Shown piece by piece: positions 32,715-32,743 of a stretch of DNA of 32,743 nucleotides. The stretch's first letter is position 1. Each line of letters begins with the position of its first letter. The position numbers and the translations under genes were made by a program. The stretch comes from an uncultured Clostridia bacterium (GTDB taxonomy: Bacteria; Bacillota; Clostridia; Oscillospirales; Acutalibacteraceae). Location of the stretch: assembly GCA_947170465.1 (NCBI GenBank), contig CAMVTS010000025.1, positions 1 to 32,743 on the forward strand, in the 5' to 3' direction. The notes beneath the pieces were generated by a model. It was not told where the DNA came from, searched no databases, and worked only from the letters and a program-made list of their open reading frames with translations.

Positions 32715-32733
32715 TCAATACATCAAAGTCACT
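32704..32733. repeat. Inverted repeat at the McrB break
   Basis: AGTGACTTT and AAAGTCACT, a perfect 9-bp inverted repeat with a 12-base spacer, coincide with the point where the McrB frame is lost. It could be the end of an inserted element lying to the right of the window. Confidence 0.45.
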
Positions 32734-32743
32734 AAAAGTGTAA

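Overview
The window looks like the chromosome of an anaerobic, Gram-positive Clostridia species, most likely of the Ruminococcaceae/Oscillospirales type. The reasons are consensus sigma-A promoters (TTGACA, 17 bp, TATAAT), strong GGAGG ribosome sites, a type III glutamine synthetase, a NitR-like ANTAR regulator, and a clostridial NuoE/NuoF-like iron-sulfur flavoenzyme set. All identifications were made by reading the sequence; no database search was run.

Region 1 (1-15.1 kb) is a dedicated nitrogen-assimilation locus. Leftward genes, in order of transcription, are glnN (type III glutamine synthetase), amt fused to PII, glmS, gdhA, a NuoE-like protein, a NuoF-like protein, a NuoG/GltD fusion, and gltB, which runs off the left edge. 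Divergently, a short GlnA-type protein is followed by an ANTAR RNA-binding regulator (nitR). Five genes (glnN, amt, glmS, gdhA, and glnA twice) carry the same leader module: a small stem closed by C-G around a hexaloop AANGGY, whose loop and 3' strand also form the 5' arm of an intrinsic terminator. In four cases the predicted transcript start lies only 1-5 nt before the hexaloop stem. This reads as one antitermination regulon run by the neighbouring ANTAR protein, covering ammonium uptake, ammonium incorporation and glutamine use. It is the strongest system in the window.

Region 2 (15.1-26.6 kb) is accessory. It holds two related secreted, coiled-coil, possibly toxin-like proteins, a condensation/acetyltransferase-like enzyme, a small secreted protein, a TetR regulator, a STAS anti-anti-sigma factor and a membrane SpoIIE-type phosphatase. 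Two divergent regulatory regions carry operators in an exact 30-bp register, each array starting 45 bp from a -10 box; TetR is the natural candidate binder. Small inverted-repeat elements (MITE-like) and a 336-bp direct repeat containing a tRNA 3' end punctuate this region.

Region 3 (26.6-32.7 kb) is a defence/accessory island. It has a DUF4143 ATPase, a SIR2-like protein, a broken HicB antitoxin, an uncharacterised winged-helix/PD-(D/E)xK nuclease, McrC, and a McrB C-terminal fragment cut off by an in-frame stop near the right edge. The 28-31.4 kb part is clearly more AT-rich than the nitrogen locus, which suggests horizontal acquisition.
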